From NCBI GenBank assembly GCA_049601915.1, contig JBMYRB010000002.1, positions 62,001-126,000 on the forward strand: a stretch of DNA of 64,000 bases, given 5' to 3'. Below are positions 49,779 through 61,307 of this stretch, one piece after another. Every line of letters starts with the position of its first letter. Position 1 is the first letter of the stretch. The translations under genes were made by a program, and so were the position numbers. Source of the stretch: UBA8079 sp049601915. GTDB lineage: Bacteria; Pseudomonadota; Alphaproteobacteria; UBA6615. The notes under the pieces are model-generated. The model was given only the letters and a program-made list of their open reading frames with translations. It was not told where the DNA came from and made no database searches.

Positions 49779-51046
49779 TGCGCAAACTGATCACCGCGTT
49801 CGCATTCTCGGCGATGCTCACTGCCGCTCCCGCCGCTGCGGTTGCCGCAGATTCCGATGAGGAAACATTCCGACAACTCGAACTGTTCGGCGATATCTTC
49901 GAACGGGTGCGTTCCCAGTATGTCGACGAAACGGAAGATGGGGATCTCATTGAGGCTGCAATCAACGGCATGCTGCAATCTCTCGACCCTCATTCGAGCT
50001 ATCTGAATGAAGACAATTTCCGCGACATGCAGGTGCAAACCCGCGGCGAGTTCGGCGGTTTGGGCATCGAGGTGACCATGGAACAGGGGTTTGTGCGGGT
50101 GGTTTCGCCCATCGACGAAACCCCGGCAGCGCGTGCCGGCATCGAGGCGGGTGATTTTATCACCCATCTGGACGGCGAGACCGTGCTTGGGCTCACCCTT
50201 GCGGAAGCGGTTGACAAGATGCGCGGCCGGGTCGGGTCTGATATCGAGCTCACCATCCGCCGCGAAGGCCAGGATCCGTTTGATGTGGCGGTCACCCGTG
50301 ACGTCGTTCGCATCAAGTCGGTGCGCAGCCGGGTTGAGGGCAAGGTTGGTTATGTCCGTATCACGACGTTCAATGAGCAGACCAATGATGGCCTAGAGGC
50401 CGCCATGGCCGATATCAAGCAGGAGCTGGGCGACGAATTGATCGGTGTCGTACTCGACCTGCGGCGTAATCCTGGCGGGTTGCTCAATCAGGCCGTGAAG
50501 GTATCCGATGCATTTCTGGATCGTGGCGAGATTGTCTCGACGCGGGGGCGCGATGACGATGACTCGCAACGCTTCAACGCGCGGGAGGGAGATCTGGCAA
50601 ACGGTCTGCCGATGGTGGTGCTGATCAATCGGGGTTCGGCTTCGGCATCAGAGATCGTCGCCGGTGCGCTGCAAGATCATAAGCGCGCGGTAATCATGGG
50701 AACCGAGAGCTTCGGTAAGGGATCCGTACAGACGATCATGCCCATTCCGGGCCATGGTGCCATGCGCCTGACGACTGCCGCCTATTTCACTCCGAGCGGA
50801 CGCTCGATTCAGCAGACCGGAATTACACCGGACATCGAGGTCGAACAGGTGACCATCGAGACCGAGGATGTGCAGCAGGGGCCGCGTGAGAGTGATCTTC
50901 GCAATGCTCGTGACAATGAAGGGCTGGATGCGGAAGACAATTCTGCCGGGGCCAAAGAGGCCTCTACGCTGCAGGATTACCAACTTGCCCGGGCGCTCGA
51001 CCTGCTGAAGGGTATCGCAACCTATAATGTTCGGGCGACGAACTAG
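49778..51046 (+). CDS. ctpA: Carboxyl-terminal processing protease CtpA (S41 family)
   Basis: A 422-residue periplasmic serine protease. A signal peptide (MRKLITAFAFSAMLTAAPAA) is followed by a helical N-part (FGDIFERVRSQYVDE), a PDZ domain at about 85-165 (GLGIEVTMEQGFVRVVSPID), then the S41 catalytic core with the serine in NRGSASASEIVAGAL and the lysine in GTESFGKGSVQT. Such proteases trim C-termini of envelope proteins, often peptidoglycan hydrolases. The start overlaps the envC stop (TAATG), and a divergent polysaccharide deacetylase follows. The end is slightly extended and acidic. Confidence 0.96.
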   Translation: MRKLITAFAFSAMLTAAPAAAVAADSDEETFRQLELFGDIFERVRSQYVDETEDGDLIEAAINGMLQSLDPHSSYLNEDNFRDMQVQTRGEFGGLGIEVTMEQGFVRVVSPIDETPAARAGIEAGDFITHLDGETVLGLTLAEAVDKMRGRVGSDIELTIRREGQDPFDVAVTRDVVRIKSVRSRVEGKVGYVRITTFNEQTNDGLEAAMADIKQELGDELIGVVLDLRRNPGGLLNQAVKVSDAFLDRGEIVSTRGRDDDDSQRFNAREGDLANGLPMVVLINRGSASASEIVAGALQDHKRAVIMGTESFGKGSVQTIMPIPGHGAMRLTTAAYFTPSGRSIQQTGITPDIEVEQVTIETEDVQQGPRESDLRNARDNEGLDAEDNSAGAKEASTLQDYQLARALDLLKGIATYNVRATN

Positions 51047-52376
51047 GGAGCCGGCCGCATCTCGGGGTGCGGATCAAGGTATGAGCGAGGAATTCGGCGA
51101 AGCGAAGTTCGGGTTGAACTGGTGCGTTCTTCTGCCGTCCGCAATTGCCGTCACGCTTTTTGTTGTGTTGGCCGGGCTGATTGCGGCTGTCGCCATCGGC
51201 ATTACGGCCGATCCGCCTGAGAATCCGGAAATCGCGGCGACAATGCCGCTCGACCAAACACCAGACGAAGTCGTGGAAAAGGAAGAGACTGAAACGGCGA
51301 TGGCCGGTGAGGGTGCGTCGACGCCGCCCACTGTGCCGGCACTGGGCGAACAGGCGTCGGTCCCGCATCCGGACGACACAGCCGGTCGGTCCGACGATGA
51401 ATCCGCGAAAGATGATCCGGAAGTACAGAGTGACGAGGAGGCCGCCAAACCCCCTGCCGCGCCAACGCCCGACCCGGCCCCGGTCGCCGAGCCGGAAACC
51501 CAAAAGCCAGCCGAAACGGCTGCCGCGCCGCCGCCGGTTCCGCAATTGCCGATACAACCTGGACGCGGTTTGCGGCCAGCGCCAAATCCTGCGTTGATCG
51601 AGCAGTCGAGTTTTGGCCCGCTGCCGAAGATCGGTGTGAACGGGCTCGAACCATGGCAGGCCTATGCGCGCCCGGTCAAAAGCGGTGACGACCGCCCCCG
51701 TGTTGCGGTTATTCTCAGTGGGCTTGGCCTCTCGAGCGCGGCGACGGAAGCCGCCATTCAGGGTTTGCCGAGTGAGGTCACATTGGCATTTCAGCCCTTT
51801 GCCGACAACATCCAGCAATGGATCAGGCTTGCGCGCGCAGCGGGGCACGAGGTGTTGCTCAATCTTCCTATGGAGCCTGTTGACTTCCCTGCGAACGACC
51901 CGGGGCCGCGTGCGCTGTTTGTAACCCTGACACCGGATGAGAACGAAGAGCGGCTGCGTTGGGCGTTATCGCGCGTGACGGGTTATGTGGGGGTGGTCAA
52001 TCACATGGGATCTCGGTTCACGACCTCGCGTGAAGCAATGAAGCCCATACTGGCCGAGATCAAGGCGCGCGGTCTGCTGTATGTCGACGCGCGCTCCTCG
52101 GCGCGAAGTATTGCAACCGTGATGGCCTCGCAGATGCAGGTCCCGCGTGCGATCAATGACCGGTTTTTGGATTCGCGCGAAGTCTCTCGCGTGACCATTG
52201 ATGCCCGATTGATAGAGCTCGAGCGGATCGCCAAGGATGCGGGCGTCTCAATCGCGATCGGACAGGCATTCCCCGTGACGATCGAACGTGTTCGTGAGTG
52301 GGCGCAAACCCTGGAAAGCAAGGGCCTGGCCCTAGTGCCCGTGTCCGCGGTGGTGAACACACAGGCCGACCGTTGA
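51027..52376 (+). CDS. Divergent polysaccharide deacetylase family protein
   Basis: A 449-residue protein of the YibQ/divergent polysaccharide deacetylase family. One membrane anchor lies near residues 30-55 (LLPSAIAVTLFVVLAGLIAA), followed by a long Pro/Ala/Glu-rich periplasmic linker (to about 200) and the deacetylase-fold domain (RVAVILSGLGLSSAATEAAI, GHEVLLNLPMEPVDFPANDP, TGYVGVVNHMGSRFTTSREA, YVDARSSARSIA). The Asp of the canonical metal site is changed (usual DDxG is SGLG here), so enzyme activity is unproven. I use ATG 51027, overlapping ctpA by 20 bases; ATG 51081 is a good alternative. In alphaproteobacteria this gene regularly sits between ctpA and rppH. Confidence 0.88.
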   Translation: MFGRRTREPAASRGADQGMSEEFGEAKFGLNWCVLLPSAIAVTLFVVLAGLIAAVAIGITADPPENPEIAATMPLDQTPDEVVEKEETETAMAGEGASTPPTVPALGEQASVPHPDDTAGRSDDESAKDDPEVQSDEEAAKPPAAPTPDPAPVAEPETQKPAETAAAPPPVPQLPIQPGRGLRPAPNPALIEQSSFGPLPKIGVNGLEPWQAYARPVKSGDDRPRVAVILSGLGLSSAATEAAIQGLPSEVTLAFQPFADNIQQWIRLARAAGHEVLLNLPMEPVDFPANDPGPRALFVTLTPDENEERLRWALSRVTGYVGVVNHMGSRFTTSREAMKPILAEIKARGLLYVDARSSARSIATVMASQMQVPRAINDRFLDSREVSRVTIDARLIELERIAKDAGVSIAIGQAFPVTIERVREWAQTLESKGLALVPVSAVVNTQADR

Positions 52377-52852
52377 TCGCGAACGACGCCGACACAGAAT
52401 TCTATCGTCCGTGCGCCGGCATCATGCTGGTGAATGCCGAGGGCCGGGTTTGGGTTGGTGAGCGCCATGATTTTCCCGGCGCTTGGCAGATGCCTCAGGG
52501 AGGGATCGATGCCGGGGAAGATCCCCGATCCGCGGCCTTGCGGGAACTCAAAGAGGAAACCAGTGTTTCGAATGTCTCGTTCCTGGCCGAGGCGCCGGAT
52601 TGGTTGAAGTATGATCTGCCACCGGCACTGGCGGGTCGGGCCTGGAAAGGACGCTGGCGTGGCCAGATGCAGAAATGGTTCGCCTTTCGCTATCTCGGCA
52701 GCGATTCCGAAATCGATGTGAGTGGTGTGGAATCACCCGAATTCGCACGTTGGCGATGGGTCGATCTCGACGAAGTACCGCAGCTTATTGTCGAGTTCAA
52801 AAGCCCCCTGTACGAGGCCGTGGTCGATATCTTTCGGCCTTATATCGCCTGA
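52373..52852 (+). CDS. rppH: RNA pyrophosphohydrolase RppH (Nudix)
   Basis: Removes pyrophosphate from 5' triphosphorylated RNA, starting mRNA decay. The 159-residue product has YRPCAGIMLVNAEGRVWVGE, the Nudix box from GGIDAGEDPRSAALRELKEE to TSV, and the RppH-type GQMQKWFAFRYLG with WRWVDLDEVPQLIVEFK. In the Nudix box the usual Gly after EE-x is Ser, a tolerated change. The start is TTG 52373, overlapping the previous stop as TTGA; an earlier in-frame ATG at 52298 lies inside the upstream gene. It is convergent with the ferritin-like gene and the two reading frames overlap at their ends by 13 bases. Confidence 0.93.
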   Translation: MIANDADTEFYRPCAGIMLVNAEGRVWVGERHDFPGAWQMPQGGIDAGEDPRSAALRELKEETSVSNVSFLAEAPDWLKYDLPPALAGRAWKGRWRGQMQKWFAFRYLGSDSEIDVSGVESPEFARWRWVDLDEVPQLIVEFKSPLYEAVVDIFRPYIA

Positions 52853-53688
52853 GGTCGCCCGGACGGCGTCTCGTCGCGATCGCTGGCGCGAAAGTTCATG
52901 AACCAGCAGGTCGCGCGGGCGATCCAGTTGGCAATCTTCCCGTGCGGCGAAAAGCCCACAGCCTTGAAGATCAATGTGACAGCGCGCTCTACGTGGTGCG
53001 TTTCGTAGAAGCCGTAAGCCCGAGACATATAGGCGCGAATACAGCGTTTGCGGTCATACGGCTCGCCATTGTTGTTGGCTGCGTAATAGGCATAGGCGAG
53101 CTCGTCGTCTTCGCTTTCGCCGATTCTACCGATCCCGACCATAAGACGTTTGATTTTCCCCAACTGCTCGATGGTTCGGTAACGCTCCATATGCGTATAG
53201 AAGAGCTTGTAGTGCCGGATTTCGTCCGCCGCGATTCGTCGACAAATCTCCCGCATCACGGGTTCATCGGTCGCCTCGCGCAACGCGGTGTAATAGGACG
53301 ACGTGCCGACTTCCACCATGCAACGTGCGACTAGCTCGCCGCAGCGCGTGCCCCGAACCGATTCTTCCGCCGCCATGGGGAGTTGAATTTTCTCCGAGAA
53401 ATCGGCGAAACGGGCTTTGAAATCGAACGCAGGGTCGGCCATCTGGGCCCAGCGCGCCAACACCTCGCCATGTTGGACCTCTTCCAGAGACCAGCGACGT
53501 GCGGCCTGCTGGAAACCCGGATCATCGTTGAAGACGTTGCACAAATAGTCGGCATAGGTGTTGCCGTTATACTCGACCATCGCCGCTGCTTTGACGATGC
53601 TCAGCATCTCCGGATCAACCTTCGTCGGATCAAACTGATCCCACGGGATGTCGTCGGGTGTCCAATGTCGGCTTTGGTCTTCGATCAT
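52840..53688 (-). CDS. Ferritin-like di-iron domain protein
   Basis: A 282-residue all-helical protein with a carboxylate-bridged di-iron pattern: Glu in AAAMVEYNGNTYADY, Glu-x-x-His in SLEEVQHGEVLARW, Glu in CMVEVGTSSYYTAL and Glu-x-x-His in IAADEIRHYKLFYTHME. This is the ligand arrangement of the ferritin-like superfamily (rubrerythrin, acyl-ACP desaturase, AurF-type oxygenases). The remainder, with YRTIEQLGKIKRLMVGIG and two further helices near the end, matches no family I can name. It lies 120 bases downstream of atpC on the same strand but has its own promoter-like sequence, so it is probably an independent gene. Activity could be oxidation, desaturation or iron storage. Confidence 0.82.
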   Translation of the reverse strand: MIEDQSRHWTPDDIPWDQFDPTKVDPEMLSIVKAAAMVEYNGNTYADYLCNVFNDDPGFQQAARRWSLEEVQHGEVLARWAQMADPAFDFKARFADFSEKIQLPMAAEESVRGTRCGELVARCMVEVGTSSYYTALREATDEPVMREICRRIAADEIRHYKLFYTHMERYRTIEQLGKIKRLMVGIGRIGESEDDELAYAYYAANNNGEPYDRKRCIRAYMSRAYGFYETHHVERAVTLIFKAVGFSPHGKIANWIARATCWFMNFRASDRDETPSGRPQAI

Positions 53689-53734
53689 GACGTCACATCA
53701 ACGAATGGCGTGCGGACCCGATGTCCACAGCACT

Positions 53735-53766
53735 ATTATATATCGTCGGATATGCCGTGCAGTCAA
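53735..53766 (-). promoter_or_regulatory. Sigma-70-type promoter for the ferritin-like gene
   Basis: On the minus strand TTGACT (53766-53761) is followed by the overlapping boxes TATATA (18-base spacing) and TATAAT (20-base spacing), about 50 bases before the gene start at 53688. It lies in the 120 bases between atpC and this gene, so the gene need not rely on readthrough from atp. Confidence 0.55.
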
Positions 53767-53808
53767 AACCCTATGCACAGAAGTGAAAAATAGGGCAAAT
53801 CGTTGATT

Positions 53809-54231
53809 TTATTGATAGACTAGGTTGTCGAGTGAGGTGAGTTTTGCGCGTGCCGTCGCTGCGCGCGCTTCCGCCAGGCCCAACTGGGCCTCATCACCGG
53901 CAGCATCACGAATATCCTCATTCGCGTCCTGCAGGTCTTTCTCGACACCGGCGCGGTCGATCTCGTCGAGCGGCACGGCTTCTTCGGCCAGAACGGTGCA
54001 GCGCTCCGCCGTGACTTCAGCGAAACCGCCTGCCACGAAAATGCGTGATTTAACCGATCCACTTTCGAAAACGTGGATCACGCCGGGGCGTACGGTCGAA
54101 ATCATGGGCGAATGTCCCGGCAGAACACCGAAGTCGCCTTCGGCACCGGGAACCACCACCATCTGGACTTCTTCCGAGAGCAAAAGCTTCTCGGGTGAAA
54201 CAAGTTCGAACTGAACCGCGTTGTCAGCCAC
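53809..54231 (-). CDS. atpC: ATP synthase F1 epsilon subunit
   Basis: Regulatory epsilon subunit of F1, 140 residues. It starts ADNAVQFELVSPEKLLLSEE and contains VVVPGAEGDFGVLPGHSPMI and GGFAEVTAERCTVLAEEAV, the beta-sandwich domain, then two C-terminal helices that can block rotation. The start is GTG 54231, with AGGAG just upstream; the longer open frame extends over the atpD end in the wrong style. Last gene of atpHAGDC, 13 bases after atpD. No terminator is visible behind it. Confidence 0.95.
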   Translation of the reverse strand: MADNAVQFELVSPEKLLLSEEVQMVVVPGAEGDFGVLPGHSPMISTVRPGVIHVFESGSVKSRIFVAGGFAEVTAERCTVLAEEAVPLDEIDRAGVEKDLQDANEDIRDAAGDEAQLGLAEARAATARAKLTSLDNLVYQ

Positions 54232-54244
54232 GCTTCGTCTCCTG

Positions 54245-55666
<1,422 letters not shown>

Positions 55667-55699
55667 AGTGTTCTCCTCGCCCGTTTTAAGCCGAGTGGT

Positions 55700-56602
55700 C
55701 TAGAGCGCTTCCGCGCCAGAGATGATTTCAATGAGTTCTGTTGTGATCGCCGCCTGGCGTGTTCGGTTGTACTCGATAGTCAAGCGGTTGATCATATCGC
55801 CCGCGTTTCGTGTGGCGCTGTCCATGGCCGTCATTCGCGCGCCCTGTTCGGAGGCGAATGATTCGAGCATGGCGCGGAAAACCTGAACCGACAGGTTGCG
55901 CGGCAGCAAATCCGTGAGGATTTCTTTTTCGTCGGGTTCGTATTCGTAGGCCGCGTTGCCGGCGACATCCGGGTTGACGTCTTCTGCGTCGGATTCATCG
56001 GCCTCGGACAGCGCGAAGGGTATCAGCTGCTGTGGCGTGACATCCTGGGTCAGCGCAGAAATGAACTTGTTGTAAACAATCGTGCAGACGTCGATTTCGC
56101 CCGCCTCGAACATGGTGCGCACGCGCTGGGCGATTTCAACCGCGGTCTCGAAGCGGGGCGCGGGACGCGCGGTGTCTTCGAGGGTGTCGATGATAATGCT
56201 GTCGAACTCGGAGCGGAGAATGCCGCGCCCCTTGCGGCCGACCATGAGAAGCTTGACCTCTTTGCCGTCGGCGCGGAGTGCAAGAATTCGCTGGCGGGCC
56301 CAGCGGGTGATGCTACCGTTGAAGCCGCCGCACAGGCCGCGATCGGTGGTCATGACCACGAACAGATGGACATTGTCCTTGCCGCTACCGGCGAGCAGGG
56401 GGGGGGCATTGCCCGACGCCACGGCACTTTCCGCGAGTGACCCCAGCATGCGTTCCATGCGTTCGGAATAGGGACGGGCCGCGATCGCTTCTTCCTGCGC
56501 ACGGCGCAGCTTTGCGGCGGCGACCATCTTCATCGCCGACGTAATACGTTGCGTCGACTTCACCGAAGCGATCCTGACGCGGAATTCCTTGAGACTGGCC
56601 AT
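55700..56602 (-). CDS. atpG: ATP synthase F1 gamma subunit
   Basis: Rotary shaft of F1, 300 residues. The N-terminal helix is MASLKEFRVRIASVKSTQRI, followed by SAMKMVAAAKLRRAQEEAI; DRGLCGGFNG is the conserved Gly-rich turn, and the C-terminal helix ends SATRNAGDMINRLTIEYNRT with RQAAITTELIEIISGAEAL. A mid-domain acidic insert (DESDAEDVNPDV region) is typical for alphaproteobacteria. It lies between atpA and atpD in the expected order. Confidence 0.98.
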   Translation of the reverse strand: MASLKEFRVRIASVKSTQRITSAMKMVAAAKLRRAQEEAIAARPYSERMERMLGSLAESAVASGNAPPLLAGSGKDNVHLFVVMTTDRGLCGGFNGSITRWARQRILALRADGKEVKLLMVGRKGRGILRSEFDSIIIDTLEDTARPAPRFETAVEIAQRVRTMFEAGEIDVCTIVYNKFISALTQDVTPQQLIPFALSEADESDAEDVNPDVAGNAAYEYEPDEKEILTDLLPRNLSVQVFRAMLESFASEQGARMTAMDSATRNAGDMINRLTIEYNRTRQAAITTELIEIISGAEAL

Positions 56603-56631
56603 CGTCTTGTCTTTGCCCTGTCCAGTCGGTG

Positions 56632-58161
<1,530 letters not shown>

Positions 58162-58164
58162 CCT

Positions 58165-58722
58165 CTACGCTCCCTTCATGGCGTATTGCAGGCGCTGAAG
58201 CTTTGTTTTCAGCGATGCATCGATCATCCGCGAACCAACCCGGACCACCAGCCCGCCAATGAGCGAGGCGTCCACTTTCGGTTCGACGGCTATTTTTCCA
58301 CCCAGTTTTGCACGCAGGCTCTCGGTGAGCTGCTGCAGTTGTTCGTCATTCAGCGCGCGGGCCGATGTCACCTCGGCGGTGATTTCGCCGCGTCGGCGCG
58401 CGAGTTCGGCCAGATAGGCCTCGATCATGGCGGATAACGCGAACAGCCGGTTGTTTCCGGCGGCCACACCGACAAATCGGCGGGTGAGTTCGTTCGCGGC
58501 GCCCCGCTCAAGGATCACCCCCATCGCACGCGCCTTGTCGTCGCGGTCGATCAGCGGGGATCGCAGGAGCTTTGTCAGCTCCTCGCTGTCCGTAATGAGT
58601 TGTTTCAGGTCCGCCAGATCGCCGGCCACTTCGTCGAGGCATTTTGCCTCGTCCGCGAGCTCGTACAATGCGAGCCCGTACCGTTCTGCGATATCGCCGA
58701 CAACACTTGTATCTGCCGCCAC
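58165..58722 (-). CDS. atpH: ATP synthase F1 delta subunit
   Basis: Peripheral-stalk delta subunit, 185 residues. It begins with a short leader, then GDIAERYGLALYELADEAKC (helical N-domain), LRSPLIDRDDKARAMGVILE and the C-terminal LRAKLGGKIAVEPKVDASLI, GGLVVRVGSRMIDASLKTKL, a very typical delta end. The start is GTG 58722 behind a G-run. First gene of the atp operon; about 260 bases without genes separate it from priA, and these should hold the operon promoter. Confidence 0.96.
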   Translation of the reverse strand: MAADTSVVGDIAERYGLALYELADEAKCLDEVAGDLADLKQLITDSEELTKLLRSPLIDRDDKARAMGVILERGAANELTRRFVGVAAGNNRLFALSAMIEAYLAELARRRGEITAEVTSARALNDEQLQQLTESLRAKLGGKIAVEPKVDASLIGGLVVRVGSRMIDASLKTKLQRLQYAMKGA

Positions 58723-58775
58723 TGTGCGACTGCCCCCCCGGAGCCCGTTTTTGCTTGCGCGATTAGTTGTAACCG

Positions 58776-58787
58776 ATTGATATCAAT
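58776..58787. promoter_or_regulatory. Perfect 12-base palindrome upstream of atpH
   Basis: ATTGATATCAAT is a perfect palindrome about 54 bases upstream of the atpH GTG, in an A+T-rich patch. It resembles an FNR/CRP half-site pair joined without the usual 4-base spacer, so a known FNR box is not claimed. It is a candidate operator for the atp operon. Confidence 0.35.
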
Positions 58788-58980
58788 TAATATTTTTCGG
58801 CTGCCACTAGACGGAAGAAGACCCGTCGATAAGGCAGGCGCTTGGTAGCATACGGCTTGGGGGCTGGCAAGCGTACCGCAGCGCAAAAACTGTAGAAAAA
58901 CGCCGGATTTTCAGAGGTTCATACGGGCGGCCTTTCTTCGCGCATATTCTAGGCAAGCAATTGGACGGCAAACCGCTCCT

Positions 58981-61197
58981 CTAGAGGAAGCTGTAGGGGT
59001 CGATATCCACCCGCACCCGCGCACTTTTCGGGACCTTGATCTGTTCCAGCCAGTTGCGAACCAGGCCCTGAATCGACTGGTCCAGGCCGGCCTTGAGCAA
59101 GAGCCGCCGCCGGTGACGGCCCCGCAAGAGCGACAGCGGGGCCGGCGCGGGCCCAAGCACGCGCACGCCGGGTCCGTCGGGTGCACTACGCGCGAGTGCG
59201 CGTGCAAGTTCATCGGCCACCTGCGGATCCCGGCTGGACACAATAATGGCAGCCAGACGTCCGAATGGCGGCCAGTCACCCATTCGCCGCGCATCCGTCT
59301 CGAGCGCCATGAAACCGTCCCTGTCACCGGAAGCCAGTGCTTCCATGACGGGATGGTCGGGCTGGAAGGTTTGAATGAGCACCCGGCCCGGACGCTCGGC
59401 GCGCCCCGCTCTGCCGGAAACCTGTTGCAATACCTGATATGTGCGCTCGGCCGCGCGCAAGTCACCGCCGGCAAGGCCCAAATCCGCATCGACGATCCCG
59501 ACGAGGGTCAGATTCGGAAAATGGTGACCCTTGGCGACCATCTGGGTGCCGATCAGGATGTCGATCTCCTGGTCCTCGACCGAACGGACCAGCCGCTGCG
59601 CGGCCTCCGGGCCGCGCATGGTGTCACTGGTCATGATTTCCATGCGCGCTTCGGGCAGCAACGCTCTGACCTCTTCGGCGATGCGTTCGACACCCGGGCC
59701 ACACGCCACGAGCGTGTCTGTGTTGTCGCAAGACGGGCAATTTGTCGGGATCGGGACCTCATAGCCGCAGTGATGGCACTGGAGCCGCTTTCGGAAACGG
59801 TGTTCCGTCAACCACGCGCTGCAGCTCGGGCAGGCGAAGCGGTGGCCACAGGTGCGGCACAAAGTCAGTGGTGCATAGCCGCGGCGGTTGAGGAACAGCA
59901 GTGCCTGCTCGCCGTCGGCCATGTTCGCCTTGAGTGCGTCGACCAGCGGTTCGGAGAGAAAGCGGTCGGCACGCAAGTCGCCGTCTCGCATATCGATGGT
60001 CTCGATCGTCGGCAGCGCCGAGCGGCCAAACCTTTCGGGCAGCGCGATCGCCTTGTAGCGTTCTCGCGCTACATTGACGCGGGTTTCCAGGGATGGTGTT
60101 GCGGACGCGACAATGATCGTGCAATCGGCGATCCTGGCGCGCACGACGGCCATGTCGCGCCCGTGATAGGCCACCCCGTCTTCCTGCTTGAAGGCGGATT
60201 CATGCTCTTCATCGACGACGATCAGGCCCAGTTCGGAAAAGGGCAAGAAAAGCGCCGAGCGCGCGCCCACCAAGACACGCGCTTCGCCGTCGGCTACAGC
60301 GCGCCAGGTCTTGCGGCGGCGAACCTGGCCGAGATCCGAATGCCAGACCGCGGGTACGACGCCAAAGCGCCGTTCGAAACGGTCGAGCCATTGCGGCGTC
60401 AGGGCTATTTCCGGCAAAAGCACCAACACCTGCCGGCCAGCGCCAAGCGCGGTCGCGAGTGCTTCGAAATAGACTTCCGTCTTACCCGAACCTGTGACCC
60501 CATCCAGCAATGTGACCGAGAAACTATCGGCCTCCACATCATTACAGAGAGCGGTCGCGGCCTGGGTCTGGTCGTTCGACAGCGCCATGCCTGGCCGGGA
60601 GACGTCCGGAACGGTGAAGGCGGGCGGCGGCGCAAGCTCGACCCGCTCGACGGCACCGGCATCGGCAAGCCCCTTGATGACACCCTGTGTGACACCGGCT
60701 TCATTCGCCAGATCGCGGGCAGTAAGAGGGGGGGCGTCACGCAATATATCGAGAACCCGGGTCCGTGCCGGCGTCATGCGCAGCCCGTCGGGCGGTGTCG
60801 CGGCCAGAAAAGCCGTTACAGGCTTCGGCGGCGCCAGTGCATCGGGGGAGCGTAGCGCCATCCGTAGCACGGCGCCGGGCGCACTCAACGTATAGGCGGC
60901 GACCCAGTCGACGAAGCGCCGGAGCTCTTCTGGCAGCGCGCGGGTGTCGATCCGGTCTGTGACGGGGCGCAGTTTCTTCTCGTCCACGTCGCCGATGGCC
61001 GGGCCCCATACCACGCCGGTCATCTCGCGTGACCCCAGGGGGGCGTGCACGAAGTCACCCGGTTGCAGAATCATGCCCGGCGGCACCTTGTAGTCATACG
61101 GTCCGGCGACCGGCAGCGGCAGCAAAACACTGACCGTTTCGCCGGCCTTGTCCGTCGGGTCATCCCGTCTGGGTGCGGTGGTGTCGGTCAGGGGCAT
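58981..61197 (-). CDS. priA: Primosomal protein N' (replication restart helicase PriA)
   Basis: A 738-residue superfamily 2 helicase that reloads the replisome at stalled forks. The N-terminal DNA-binding part starts VSVLLPLPVAGPYDYKVPPG; Walker A is LLDGVTGSGKTEVYFEAL; the DEEH motif is VVDEEHESAFKQEDGVAYHG; the zinc-binding cysteines are CRTCGHRFACPSCS and CHHCGYEVPIPTNCPSC; and motifs V-VI include TQMVAKGHHFPNLTLVG and QQVSGRAGRAERPGRVLIQT. ATG 61197 gives MPLTDTTAPRRDDP; a TTG at 61233 is possible. It is divergent from the transaldolase gene with about 110 bases between. Confidence 0.96.
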   Translation of the reverse strand: MPLTDTTAPRRDDPTDKAGETVSVLLPLPVAGPYDYKVPPGMILQPGDFVHAPLGSREMTGVVWGPAIGDVDEKKLRPVTDRIDTRALPEELRRFVDWVAAYTLSAPGAVLRMALRSPDALAPPKPVTAFLAATPPDGLRMTPARTRVLDILRDAPPLTARDLANEAGVTQGVIKGLADAGAVERVELAPPPAFTVPDVSRPGMALSNDQTQAATALCNDVEADSFSVTLLDGVTGSGKTEVYFEALATALGAGRQVLVLLPEIALTPQWLDRFERRFGVVPAVWHSDLGQVRRRKTWRAVADGEARVLVGARSALFLPFSELGLIVVDEEHESAFKQEDGVAYHGRDMAVVRARIADCTIIVASATPSLETRVNVARERYKAIALPERFGRSALPTIETIDMRDGDLRADRFLSEPLVDALKANMADGEQALLFLNRRGYAPLTLCRTCGHRFACPSCSAWLTEHRFRKRLQCHHCGYEVPIPTNCPSCDNTDTLVACGPGVERIAEEVRALLPEARMEIMTSDTMRGPEAAQRLVRSVEDQEIDILIGTQMVAKGHHFPNLTLVGIVDADLGLAGGDLRAAERTYQVLQQVSGRAGRAERPGRVLIQTFQPDHPVMEALASGDRDGFMALETDARRMGDWPPFGRLAAIIVSSRDPQVADELARALARSAPDGPGVRVLGPAPAPLSLLRGRHRRRLLLKAGLDQSIQGLVRNWLEQIKVPKSARVRVDIDPYSFL

Positions 61198-61307
61198 CGG
61201 GTACACTTTATCCGGCGACTCGCAGCGGGCCAACGTATGGCGCAGGTGACTGAGGGGATAGAGTCCTGGCGCTTCGAAAACATGGCGCAGAAGAAGGAAT
61301 TCGGGGA

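Noticed and set aside
58776..58787. FNR box
   Set aside because: The half-sites TTGAT and ATCAA touch without the required four-base spacer, so only a palindrome is reported.
59113..60855. Open frame of about 580 codons on the + strand
   Set aside because: It is antisense to priA, has no recognisable domain, and its amino acid mix is that of a reversed high-G+C gene. The priA motifs on the other strand are unambiguous.
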